Below are positions 45,308 through 53,334 of a stretch of 64,000 bases of DNA, piece after piece. A program made the position numbers and the translations under genes. Every line of letters starts with the position of its first letter. Position 1 is the first letter of the stretch. The DNA lies in contig BGOM01000002.1 in NCBI GenBank assembly GCA_003569245.1, positions 1 through 64,000 of the forward strand, given 5' to 3'. The notes under the pieces were generated by a model. The model was not told the DNA's origin. It searched no databases and worked only from the letters and a program-made list of their open reading frames with translations. Source of the DNA: Opitutia bacterium (GTDB lineage: Bacteria > Verrucomicrobiota > Verrucomicrobiia > Opitutales > UBA953).

Positions 45308-46390
45308 ATGGCCACCAAAGTAGGCATCATCGGGGCGGGCGGCATGCTCCAGTATCACGCCGCCGGCTTCAAGCAGGCGGGCGCGACCATCCTCGCGGTC
45401 GCGGATCCCGCGCCGGGCGCCGCCCAGAAGGCCGCCACGAAGTGGGGCATCCCGCACGCCTACGAGTCCGTGGACGCCATGCTCGCGGCCCACAGGGAAC
45501 TCGACGCCATCAGCGTCATCGTCCCGAACAAGTTCCACGCGGCGCTCGCCATCCAGTGCCTCGCCGCCGGCAAGCACGTGTTCTGCGAGAAGCCCCCGGC
45601 CCTCAGCGCCCCGGAGGTCCTCGAGATCATCGCCGCGGCCAAGAAGTCCGGTAAGCACGTGATGTTCAACTTCAACAACCGCGCGCGCCCCGAGTCGCAG
45701 GCGATGATGAAGTACGTCGAGCAGGGTCAGGTCGGCAAGGTCAACTCCGCCCAGGCGAAGTGGATCCGCCGCACCGGCATCCCGGGTTTCGGCGGCTGGT
45801 TCACCACCAAGGAGCTCTCCGGCGGCGGTCCGCTCATCGACCTGCTGCACATGGTCGACCTCGCGATGTACTTCATGGGCTACCCCGAGCCGGCGCACGT
45901 CCTCGGCCAGACCTTCGACGATTTCATCGAGGATAAGTCCTTCAAGGGCCCGTGGGGCATCCCGGACCGCGTCGGCGGCGTCACCGACGTCGAGAACGCC
46001 GCGCACGGCTTCGTGACCTTCAAGACCGGCCAGGTGCTGACCCTGCAGGTCTCCTGGGCCGAGATGATCAAGCGCGAGGAAGTCTCCGTCGTCTTCCAGG
46101 GCACCAAGGCCGGCGGCAAGGTCGAGCGCCTCTTCGGCATCGACGGCCTCGACCACACCGCGATCGACACCTGCGAGCTCTACGTCCAGGAAAACGGCAA
46201 CAGCGTGAACCGCGCCATCGTCACCCCCGCGTGCGAGGACATGGGCCGCATCGCCTCCGCCGCGAACTTCATCGAGGCCATCGAGGGCCGCGCGAAGCCG
46301 CTGAACACGCCGGAGCAGGCCTACCGCCTGATGCAGGTCATCGACGCCATCTACGCGTCGGCGAAGACCGGCAAGCCCGTCTCCCTCTGA
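45308..46390 (+). CDS. Gfo/Idh/MocA family NAD(P)-dependent oxidoreductase
   Basis: The 360-residue protein opens with a Rossmann motif (TKVGIIGAGGMLQYHAAGF) and has the family catalytic EKP motif in KHVFCEKPPALSAPEVLEII (about residue 95), then the C-terminal alpha/beta domain with KWIRRTGIPGFGGWFTTKEL and GGGPLIDLLHMVDLAMYFMG, which contains the usual Asp/His pair. Cytoplasmic, no signal peptide. It oxidises or reduces a sugar or cyclitol hydroxyl; the substrate cannot be read from the sequence. It is five bases before a second member of the same family, and both belong to the sugar cluster starting with xylA. Confidence 0.93.
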   Translation: MATKVGIIGAGGMLQYHAAGFKQAGATILAVADPAPGAAQKAATKWGIPHAYESVDAMLAAHRELDAISVIVPNKFHAALAIQCLAAGKHVFCEKPPALSAPEVLEIIAAAKKSGKHVMFNFNNRARPESQAMMKYVEQGQVGKVNSAQAKWIRRTGIPGFGGWFTTKELSGGGPLIDLLHMVDLAMYFMGYPEPAHVLGQTFDDFIEDKSFKGPWGIPDRVGGVTDVENAAHGFVTFKTGQVLTLQVSWAEMIKREEVSVVFQGTKAGGKVERLFGIDGLDHTAIDTCELYVQENGNSVNRAIVTPACEDMGRIASAANFIEAIEGRAKPLNTPEQAYRLMQVIDAIYASAKTGKPVSL

Positions 46391-46395
46391 ACATC

Positions 46396-47559
46396 ATGGC
46401 TACCCAACATCGCAAACTCCGCATGGGCATGGTCGGCGGCGGCCGCGGCGCCTTCATCGGCGGCGTCCACCGCATGGCCGCGGCCCTCGACGGCCAGATC
46501 GAGCTCGTCGCCGGCGCGTTCTCGTCGGATCCCGTGAAGTCCCGCCTCTCCGGCGAGGACCTCTTCCTCGCCCCGGACCGCGTCTACGCCTCCTACCAGG
46601 AGATGGCCAAGGCCGAGGCGAAGCGCCCCGACCGCATCGACTTCGTCACCATCGTCGCGCGCAACGACATGCACTACCCCGTGGCCAAGGCCTTCCTCGA
46701 GGCCGGCATCCACGTCGTCTGCGAGAAGCCGCTCGCCTACTCGCTCGCCGAGGCCAAGCAGCTCCGCGCGCTCGCCAAGAAAAGCGGGCTCATCTTCGCC
46801 CTGACGCATAACTACACCGGTTACCCGATGGTCAAGGAAGCCCGCGCGATGGTCCGCGCCGGCAAGCTCGGCAAGATCAACAAGGTCGTCGTCGAGTACC
46901 CGCAGGGCTACGCCATCACCGCGCTGAAGTCGAAGCAGGACACCAAGATCTCCAACTGGCGCATGGACCCGACCCTCTCGGGGCTCTCCAACTGCGTCGG
47001 CGACATCGGCACGCACGCCGAGAACCTCGCCCAGTACATCACCGGCCTCGAGCTCGCCGAGGTCGCCGCCGACCTCAGCACCTACATCCCGGGCCGCCCG
47101 CTCGACGACGACGCCAACATGCTGCTCCGTTACAAGGGCGGCGCGAAGGGTATCCTGCATTCCTCGCAGATCTCCACCGGCGACGAGAACAACCTCAACA
47201 TCCGCGTCTACGGCACGCTCGCCTCGCTCGAGTGGCACCAGGAGCACCCGAACGAGCTGACCGTGAAGTTCGCCGAGGCGCCCCGCCAGGTCTGGCGGCG
47301 CGGCAATTCCTACAACGGCCCCGAGGCCAAGAAATACACGCGTACGCCGTTCGGGCATCCGGAAGCCTTCATCGAGGCCTTCGCGAACATCTACCGCGCC
47401 GTCACGGAGGCCGTCCGCGACCGCCTCGCCGGCCGCAAGGCTCCGAAGGGCGGCTACGACTTCCCGACGATCGACGACGGCGTCACGGGCATGGCCTTCG
47501 TGGCCGCCGCGGTGAAGTCCTCGAAGGCGAACGCGCGCTGGACCAAGCTCGACGCCTGA
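46396..47559 (+). CDS. Gfo/Idh/MocA family oxidoreductase
   Basis: The 387-residue protein begins KLRMGMVGGGRGAFIGGVHR, a glycine-rich nucleotide-binding loop of the type in the IolG/scyllo-inositol branch, with IHVVCEKPLAYSLAEAKQLR (catalytic EKP, about residue 115), THNYTGYPMVKEARAMVRAG, NCVGDIGTHAENLAQYITGL (Asp/His pair) and a C-terminal GVTGMAFVAAAVKSSK. Members with the GGGRGAFIG loop often have many Gly residues near the nicotinamide and may hold the cofactor tightly. It is the last gene of the sugar cluster; its stop is about 20 bases before a terminator. Confidence 0.93.
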   Translation: MATQHRKLRMGMVGGGRGAFIGGVHRMAAALDGQIELVAGAFSSDPVKSRLSGEDLFLAPDRVYASYQEMAKAEAKRPDRIDFVTIVARNDMHYPVAKAFLEAGIHVVCEKPLAYSLAEAKQLRALAKKSGLIFALTHNYTGYPMVKEARAMVRAGKLGKINKVVVEYPQGYAITALKSKQDTKISNWRMDPTLSGLSNCVGDIGTHAENLAQYITGLELAEVAADLSTYIPGRPLDDDANMLLRYKGGAKGILHSSQISTGDENNLNIRVYGTLASLEWHQEHPNELTVKFAEAPRQVWRRGNSYNGPEAKKYTRTPFGHPEAFIEAFANIYRAVTEAVRDRLAGRKAPKGGYDFPTIDDGVTGMAFVAAAVKSSKANARWTKLDA

Positions 47560-47581
47560 GGCGCCCGCCCGTCTTCCTCGA

Positions 47582-47610
47582 AAGGCCCCGGTCTCCGGGG
47601 CCTTCTTATT
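47582..47610 (+). terminator. Intrinsic terminator closing the sugar cluster
   Basis: AAGGCCCCGG (47582-47591), a TCT loop and CCGGGGCCTT (47595-47604) form a perfect 10-bp stem followed by CTTATT. It sits between the last Gfo/Idh/MocA gene and the facing tspO gene, whose stop codon overlaps its 3' edge. Confidence 0.85.
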
Positions 47611-48115
47611 GGTTCAGCCACCAGATCGACGCGTTGAGCGCGCCGGCGAAGCTCACCCACGCCAGGTGCGGCAGTTGCAGCCGGGCGGCGAGCGGGTCCT
47701 GCGCGCGCAGCTGGCGGTACCAGAGCGAGAGGAGGATGAGGTAGAGCAGCAGGTCCACGAGCGCGAGGCCGGGGAGGTGCAGCCCGAAGAAGAGGAGCGA
47801 CCAAAGCGCGTTGACGCTGAGCATCCCGAAGAAGGTGAGCCGGGTGACCTGGCGGAGGGGGCCGGGGGACTTCCACACCAGCCACATCGAATAGGCCATG
47901 AGCAGGTAGAGCGTCGTCCACACCGGGCCGAAGACCCAGTTCGGTGGGTTGAAGGAGGGCTTGGTCAAGGTGGGGTACCAGTCGGCGACACCGCGCGCGG
48001 TCGCCAGCGCCCCCATCCCGCCCATCAGCAAGGTGAGGCCGGCCAGCACGACGAACGTGAGGAGGTTGCCATGCCCATCCGGCCGGGCTTGCTCGGCCTG
48101 TTCGTACGTTGCCAT
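47606..48115 (-). CDS. tspO: TspO/MBR-type tryptophan-rich membrane protein
   Basis: The 169-residue protein has five membrane helices and the TspO signature at the first loop: DWYPTLTKPSFNPPNWVFGP, followed by WTTLYLLMAYSMWLVW, NALWSLLFFGLHLPGLALVD and a last helix with WVSFAGALNASIWWLN. The family binds porphyrins and other tetrapyrroles and acts in light or stress regulation in some bacteria. A charged 17-residue N-terminus precedes the first helix. The gene is divergent from the aminotransferase gene at 48212. Confidence 0.95.
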   Translation of the reverse strand: MATYEQAEQARPDGHGNLLTFVVLAGLTLLMGGMGALATARGVADWYPTLTKPSFNPPNWVFGPVWTTLYLLMAYSMWLVWKSPGPLRQVTRLTFFGMLSVNALWSLLFFGLHLPGLALVDLLLYLILLSLWYRQLRAQDPLAARLQLPHLAWVSFAGALNASIWWLNQ

Positions 48116-48211
48116 GGCCTAGGGTGGACGGGCCGGCGGGGCGGGGCAAGCCCCGGGGCGGAGTCCGCTTGCCATCCGGCGTTTCCCCCGCTTTTTCAAG
48201 GTCTCACCACC

Positions 48212-49456
48212 ATGTCCGAGTCCTACATCCAGCAGCTCTTCGCCGAACGCATCGGCGGGGCCAACTACGGCAAGTCGACCGCCATCTACAAGTTCGAGAA
48301 GATCAAGCGCGCCAAGGCCGCCGCCAAGAAGGCCAAGCCCGATGTCGCCCTGATCGACCTGGGCGTGGGCGAGCCCGACGAGATGGCGTTCCCGATGGTG
48401 GTGAAGGCGCTCCAGACCGAGGCCGCCAAGCCCGAGAACCGCGGCTACGCCGACAACGGCGGCGCGGACTTCAAGCAGGCCGCGGCCCGCTACATGCGGA
48501 ACCTCTTCGGCGTGACCGTCGACCCGGACACCGAGGTCCTCCACTCGATCGGCTCCAAGGCCGCGCTCTCGATCCTGCCGGCCTGCCTCATCAATCCCGG
48601 CGACTACGTCCTCATGACCGTCCCGGGCTACCCGGTCTTCGGCACGCACGCCAAGTACTACGGCGGCCTCGTCCATAACCTGAAGCTCACGGCCGAGAAC
48701 AATTTCCTCCCGGACCTGAAGTCGATCCCCGCGGACATCCTGGCCAAGGCCAAGGTGCTCGTCATCAACTACCCGAACAACCCGACCGGCGCCTGCGCCA
48801 CCCGCCAGTTCTACGAGGAGGTCGTCGCCTTCGCCAAGCAGCACAACCTCGTCGTCATCCAGGATGCCGCCTACGGCTCGCTGCACTTCGGCGCCGAGCA
48901 GCTCTCCATCCTCCAGGTCCCGGGCGCGAAGGACGTGGCCCTCGAGCTGCACTCGCTCTCCAAGAGCCACAACATGACCGGCTGGCGCATCGGCTTCGTC
49001 GCCGGCAACGCGCTGCTCGTCCGCGCCTACGGCGACGTGAAGGATAACTCCGACTCCGGTCAGTTCCTCGGCATCCAGAAGGCCGGCGCCGCCGGTCTCG
49101 ACGAGGTCTCCATCCCGAAGGCCATCGCCGCCAAGTATTCCCGCCGCATGGACAAGCTCGTCGGCGTGCTCGCCCAGCTCGGCTTCCAGGTGCGCAAGCC
49201 CGGCGCCGGCTTCTTCCTCTACATGCCCGCCCCGAAGTCCGCCACCGGCCCTTCCGGTACGGTCGCTTTCGAGTCCGGCGAGGCCTTCTCGCAGTGGATG
49301 ATCACCGAGCACCTCATCTCGACCGTGCCTTGGGACGACTGCGGCGCGTTCGTCCGCTTCTCCGTCACCTTCGTCTCCGACAAGGGTGAAGCGGGCGAGG
49401 CCGAGGTCATCGCCGAGGTCCAGCGCCGCCTGTCGGCTTGGAAATTCAGCTTCTGA
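48212..49456 (+). CDS. Class I/II aminotransferase, probably LL-diaminopimelate aminotransferase type
   Basis: The 414-residue PLP enzyme has the fold-type I blocks VALIDLGVGEPDEMAFPMVV, NRGYADNGGADFKQAAARYM, VLVINYPNNPTGACA, VVIQDAAYGSLHF and the PLP lysine in ELHSLSKSHNMTGWRIGFVA (about residue 255), ending FVRFSVTF. The N-terminus YIQQLFAERIGGANYGKSTA and the GVGEPDE block resemble enzymes annotated as LL-diaminopimelate aminotransferases in this phylum, which uses that direct route to meso-diaminopimelate for peptidoglycan. Another aspartate-type aminotransferase role cannot be excluded. The leader is CTCACCACC-ATG. Confidence 0.87.
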   Translation: MSESYIQQLFAERIGGANYGKSTAIYKFEKIKRAKAAAKKAKPDVALIDLGVGEPDEMAFPMVVKALQTEAAKPENRGYADNGGADFKQAAARYMRNLFGVTVDPDTEVLHSIGSKAALSILPACLINPGDYVLMTVPGYPVFGTHAKYYGGLVHNLKLTAENNFLPDLKSIPADILAKAKVLVINYPNNPTGACATRQFYEEVVAFAKQHNLVVIQDAAYGSLHFGAEQLSILQVPGAKDVALELHSLSKSHNMTGWRIGFVAGNALLVRAYGDVKDNSDSGQFLGIQKAGAAGLDEVSIPKAIAAKYSRRMDKLVGVLAQLGFQVRKPGAGFFLYMPAPKSATGPSGTVAFESGEAFSQWMITEHLISTVPWDDCGAFVRFSVTFVSDKGEAGEAEVIAEVQRRLSAWKFSF

Positions 49457-49532
49457 GGCGGTTTTCGGCCCTCTTCCTTGTCGGATTGACAGGGCAGGGG
49501 GTCTTTGGTCACCTTCGATTCCTAGTCTATTT

Positions 49533-49608
49533 GGCCTGATAGCTCAGTTGGTAGAGCAGACGCCTGAAGAGCGTCGTGTCGTTGGTTCGATTCCGACTCA
49601 GGCCACCA
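49533..49608 (+). tRNA. tRNA-Phe (anticodon GAA)
   Basis: A complete cloverleaf of 76 bases: acceptor GGCCTGA pairs with TCAGGCC, the D arm contains AGCTCAGTTGGTAGAGC, the anticodon stem GACGC/GCGTC encloses the loop CTGAAGA with GAA at 49566-49568, and the T arm contains GGTTCGATTCC. The discriminator A and the CCA end are encoded. It lies in the gap between the aminotransferase and the facing gene at 49667 and is followed by its own terminator. Confidence 0.98.
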
Positions 49609-49615
49609 CTTCCCG

Positions 49616-49652
49616 CCAGCCCGGCCGATTTCCTCGGTCGGGCTGGTTCTTT
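49616..49652 (+). terminator. Intrinsic terminator after tRNA-Phe
   Basis: CCAGCCCGGCCGA (49616-49628), a TTTCC loop and TCGGTCGGGCTGG (49634-49646) form a 13-bp stem with one G-T pair, followed by TTCTTT. It starts eight bases after the tRNA 3' end. Confidence 0.9.
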
Positions 49653-49666
49653 GGTGGGATACCCGG

Positions 49667-50419
49667 TCAGCGCTTGAAGATCAGACGCCAGACCGAGAAT
49701 TCCTTGCCGCGGTCGACGGGGTCCGTCGGCGGCGTCTCCTTGCCTTGGGCGAGCCAGGTGAGTCGCTTGGTGTCGAGCTTCACGTCCGATCCTTTCGTCG
49801 TCTTTTCCTCCCACTCGGCGCGGACCACGCCGAAGGCGGACGCGTCGCCGCGCCACACCCGTCCCTTGAATTCGATGGTCTGCTTGGTCACGACCGGCGG
49901 GTCGGTGACCGTCGTCGCCACCATCCGCAGCCGTTCGCAGGCGAACGTCTGGCCGGAGAGTTCGAGCTTCTCGGCGGCGGGCTCATCCAAGGTCAGCTCG
50001 CTCGTGTAGCGCAGGTTCGCCCAGTCGGAGACCCAGGCGATGTCGTCCCGCGTCATGTGGTAGGCGCCCTTCACCGGATTCGAGAAGACGATCTCCGCGG
50101 CGTTCTCGATGAGTCGGCTCGCCGCTTTCCGGTCCATGTCGGGGCGGACCAGCAGACGCAAGGGAGCGCGTTCGCGCGAGCCCAGCCACATCACCGGTTC
50201 GACGGTGAACCAGACGTGCGGTTTGCCTTCGACCTCGCGGCCGGGACGGACCGAGAAGCGGAGGTCGCCCGTGGACACGACCTTGCCTTCGCGCAACGTC
50301 TCCATGCGGAAGCTGGCCCAGGTGCCCGGGGCGGGCAGTTTCTCGGCGAAGATCTGCCATTGGGCGCGCAGCGGGACCAAGCCTGCGAGGAGCAGGAGCA
50401 GGGGGGCGAGGCTTCGCAT
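49667..50419 (-). CDS. Exported protein of unknown function
   Basis: The 250-residue product has a signal peptide (MRSLAPLLLLLAGLVPLRAQ) and no membrane segment after it. The body is beta-rich with alternating polar and hydrophobic residues (WASFRMETLREGKVVSTGDL, VWFTVEPVMWLGS, TIEFKGRVWRGDASAFGVVR) and may be a lipoprotein-like or LolA/DUF-type barrel, but no motif can be named. It is the only gene between tRNA-Phe and cimA on the minus strand. Length and composition match its neighbours. Confidence 0.7.
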   Translation of the reverse strand: MRSLAPLLLLLAGLVPLRAQWQIFAEKLPAPGTWASFRMETLREGKVVSTGDLRFSVRPGREVEGKPHVWFTVEPVMWLGSRERAPLRLLVRPDMDRKAASRLIENAAEIVFSNPVKGAYHMTRDDIAWVSDWANLRYTSELTLDEPAAEKLELSGQTFACERLRMVATTVTDPPVVTKQTIEFKGRVWRGDASAFGVVRAEWEEKTTKGSDVKLDTKRLTWLAQGKETPPTDPVDRGKEFSVWRLIFKR

Positions 50420-50703
50420 GGGTCAAACCTTGGCATTTCCCGCCCTTTTGGCGAGTCCGGAGCGGTCCGCCCCGCCTTTCCCTTTGACTCCGCCCCCGGC
50501 TCGCCTTGGAGTCGGGCTTTCGCGATGAAGCCCCCGGCCCAGTCCACGACCTCCCCCCGCTCCGCGGTCGGTCGTATCCGGATTTCCGCGAAGATTACCA
50601 TTCTCGGGCGCTGAGCCCGCAGGACGGATCGCCCGACGGGCGCTCCCCGTTCCGCGGCTCACGGCCCCGGAACTCCTCCCCCTACACTTTCACCCCCACC
50701 ACC

Positions 50704-52260
50704 ATGGCACGCAAAATCGAGATCTACGACACCACCCTTCGCGACGGCTCGCAGGGACTGGGCATTCATTTCTCGGTCGCCGACAAGGTGCGGGTCGCCC
50801 AGGAGCTCGAGCGTTTCGGGGTGGCCTACATCGAGGGCGGCTGGCCGGGCTCCAACCCGCGTGACATCGAGTTCTTCGCCGAGGCCCGCAAGCTGAAGTT
50901 CAGGCACGCCAAGCTCGCCGCCTTCGGCTCCACCCGCAAGAAGGGCGTCCGCGCCTCCGAGGACGCCCAGGTCCGCGGCCTCCTCGAGGTCGAGACCCCG
51001 GTCGTGACCATCTACGGCAAGACCTCCGCCCTGCACGTCCGCGAGGTGCTCCGCTGCTCGCCCGAGGAGAACCTCGCGATGATCGCCGACACCGTGGCGT
51101 TCCTGAAGTCCCATGGCCGCGAGGTCGTCTACGACTGCGAGCACGCCATCGACGGCTGGAAGGAGGACCCGGCCTACGCCGCGGCCTGTTTCCGCGCCGC
51201 CGCCGAGGCCGGCGCTTCGCGCATCGTGCTGTGCGACACCAACGGCGGTTCGCTGCCGGATGAGGTCGCCGCGGCCACCCGCCACGCCCGCGCCGCGGTC
51301 AAGGCCGCGATCGGCATCCACACCCATGATGACTCCGGCCTGGCCCTCGCGAACGCGCTCGCCTCCCTCGACGCCGGCGCCGTCCACGTGCAGGGCACGA
51401 TGAACGGCATCGGCGAACGCACCGGCAACTGCGATCTCACCGCGGTCATCCCGGTGGCGCAGATCAAGCGCGGCTGGAGCTGCGTCCCCGCCGCCTCGCT
51501 CAAGCGCCTCACCGCGCTCTCCCGCTTCATCGACGGCGTCACGAACCAGGCTCCCGATCCCCGGCGTCCGTGGGTCGGCGCCGCCGCGTTCGCCCACAAG
51601 GGCGGCACGCACGTCGACGCCATCCGCAAGTTCGCCGCCGCCTACGAGCACGTCGATCCCTCCGCGGTCGGCAACGCGCGCGACGTGCTGGTCAGCGACC
51701 AGTCCGGCCGCAGCAACCTCCTGCTCAAGGCCGCCGAACTCGGCATCGAGCTCGACAAGGACGCCCCCTCGACGCGCGTGGCGCTCGAGGAACTCAAGAA
51801 GCTCGAGCACCGGGGCTGGAGCTTCGAGGACGCCGACGCCTCGCTGGCGCTGCTGCTCCGCCGCCACCTCGGCAAGGCCTCGGTCGTGCCGTTCGAGGTC
51901 GTGAAGTACCACATCTCCGTGCAGGGCGGCCTCAAGGATGCCTCGTGCGAGGCCACCGTGCGCGTGCGCATCGACGGCAAGGAGTCGCTCACCGTGGCGG
52001 AAGGCGAAGGTCCCGTCCACGCGCTGGACCAGGCCCTGCGCGAAGCCCTCGTGAAGGCCTTCCCGAAGCTGAAGAAGGTCCACCTCGCCGACTACAAGGT
52101 CCGCGTGCTCGCCGGCCAGGACGGCACCTCCGCGCAGACCCGCGTGGTGGTGCGCTCCAGCGACGGCGTCCGCTCGTGGGGCACCGTCGGCGTCAGCGCC
52201 AACCTCGTCGAGGCCTCGTTGCGGGCCATCGTCGACGGTTACGCCCACGCGCTGGCCTGA
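50704..52260 (+). CDS. cimA: (R)-citramalate synthase
   Basis: CimA condenses pyruvate and acetyl-CoA to (R)-citramalate, the first step of the threonine-independent route to isoleucine. The 518-residue protein has the DRE-TIM motif IYDTTLRDGSQGLGIHFSVA, GVAYIEGGWPGSNPRD, which separates CimA from LeuA, ASRIVLCDTNGGSLPDEV and the metal site IGIHTHDDSGLALANAL. A linker (PWVGAAAFAHKGGTHVDAIR) leads to the LeuA-type regulatory dimer domain at about residues 380-515. Full length and order are normal. The start at 50704 follows a pyrimidine-rich leader (CACCCCCACCACC-ATG). Confidence 0.95.
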   Translation: MARKIEIYDTTLRDGSQGLGIHFSVADKVRVAQELERFGVAYIEGGWPGSNPRDIEFFAEARKLKFRHAKLAAFGSTRKKGVRASEDAQVRGLLEVETPVVTIYGKTSALHVREVLRCSPEENLAMIADTVAFLKSHGREVVYDCEHAIDGWKEDPAYAAACFRAAAEAGASRIVLCDTNGGSLPDEVAAATRHARAAVKAAIGIHTHDDSGLALANALASLDAGAVHVQGTMNGIGERTGNCDLTAVIPVAQIKRGWSCVPAASLKRLTALSRFIDGVTNQAPDPRRPWVGAAAFAHKGGTHVDAIRKFAAAYEHVDPSAVGNARDVLVSDQSGRSNLLLKAAELGIELDKDAPSTRVALEELKKLEHRGWSFEDADASLALLLRRHLGKASVVPFEVVKYHISVQGGLKDASCEATVRVRIDGKESLTVAEGEGPVHALDQALREALVKAFPKLKKVHLADYKVRVLAGQDGTSAQTRVVVRSSDGVRSWGTVGVSANLVEASLRAIVDGYAHALA

Positions 52261-52323
52261 GCCCGCGGCTGGCGCGTTGACTGTCCGGGAGGGCGGGGTA
52301 GGGATGTTCCCACCCCGCCCCCC

Positions 52324-53334
52324 ATGCGTTTCCTGCTCCTCCTCGCCTCCGTCGCGGCCTCCGCCGCCGACACCTCCAAGCTCCGCATCTACGAACTGGC
52401 CGAGAAGGGTCAGCCCGCCGCCTTGGCCGATCTGCCTCGCCTGCGCGAAGCCCAGAAGGACAAGGTGTTCACGCAGGAGATGCCGAACCCGGTGTTCCGT
52501 CTCAGCGACCTGACCTTCCTTGCCCCGTCGCGGAAGGAGAAGCTCGACCTCTACCTGCCTCATGGTCCGGCTCGATCGGACCGGCCCGCGGTGGTCTTCA
52601 TCCATGGCGGCGGTTTCACGGGCGGGGACAAGGCCGAGTACCGTTCCGCCAGCGTCAGCGCCGACCTGGCCCGGGCCGGCTACGTGGTCGTCAGCTGCAA
52701 CTATGTCCTCGGCCCCAAGACCAAGGAAGGCGTCTGGCCGCAGAACATCGCCGATTGCCGCGAGGCCGTCCGCTGGGTCCGCGGACATGCGAAGGAACTC
52801 GGCGTGAACCCCGACCGCATCGCCGTCGCGGGCGGTTCGGCGGGCGGTTACCTCGCGCTCATGGTCGGGTTGTCGGAAGACAAGACCGGCCCCGGCGGCG
52901 ACCCCAAGGCCACGGTCTCGGCCAAGGTCGCCGCGGTCATCGACCTGTACGGCGTCGTCAACTTCTCCAAGCACGGCAAAGGCGACGTCCCGGGGGCGTC
53001 CGCCGCCGAACAGGCTGCCTACCTGCCGGAGAACCAATGCGACCGCGCGGATCCGCCGGTGCTCATCCTGCACGGCACGGCCGACACGACCGTGGACATC
53101 CGGCAGTCCATGGACATGGCCGCGGCGTTGGCGAAGGCCAAGGTCGCCCATGAGCTGATCGTCGTCGAGGGTGCCCCGCATACGTTCGACCTGCACCCGA
53201 AGGGGACGGGCTGGACGCGCGTCACGGTTCGTTGGGCCGCCAACGGCGACCAGACGAGGGTCGAGACCAGGAGCGCTCAGCCGGACCTGGCCGAGCCGAC
53301 CCTGGATTTCCTCGGGCGGACGATCGGGAAGTGA
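52324..53334 (+). CDS. Exported esterase/lipase (alpha/beta-hydrolase, HGGG type)
   Basis: The 336-residue product has a short signal peptide (MRFLLLLASVAASAADTSKL) and a hormone-sensitive-lipase/BD-FAE-like fold: AVVFIHGGGFTGGDKAEYRS (oxyanion HGGG), IAVAGGSAGGYLALMVGL (nucleophile, about residue 175), VLILHGTADTTVDIRQSMDM (Asp) and EGAPHTFDLHPKG (His). The triad is complete. Such enzymes remove acetyl or feruloyl groups from plant polysaccharides or act on small esters. It follows cimA by about 60 bases and ends one base from the facing NYN gene. Confidence 0.9.
   Translation: MRFLLLLASVAASAADTSKLRIYELAEKGQPAALADLPRLREAQKDKVFTQEMPNPVFRLSDLTFLAPSRKEKLDLYLPHGPARSDRPAVVFIHGGGFTGGDKAEYRSASVSADLARAGYVVVSCNYVLGPKTKEGVWPQNIADCREAVRWVRGHAKELGVNPDRIAVAGGSAGGYLALMVGLSEDKTGPGGDPKATVSAKVAAVIDLYGVVNFSKHGKGDVPGASAAEQAAYLPENQCDRADPPVLILHGTADTTVDIRQSMDMAAALAKAKVAHELIVVEGAPHTFDLHPKGTGWTRVTVRWAANGDQTRVETRSAQPDLAEPTLDFLGRTIGK

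Noticed and set aside
42578-46156. An antisense open frame of 1192 codons opposite xylB and the next genes
   Set aside because: Composition is shadow-like and the sense strand carries xylB, an epimerase and a dehydrogenase.
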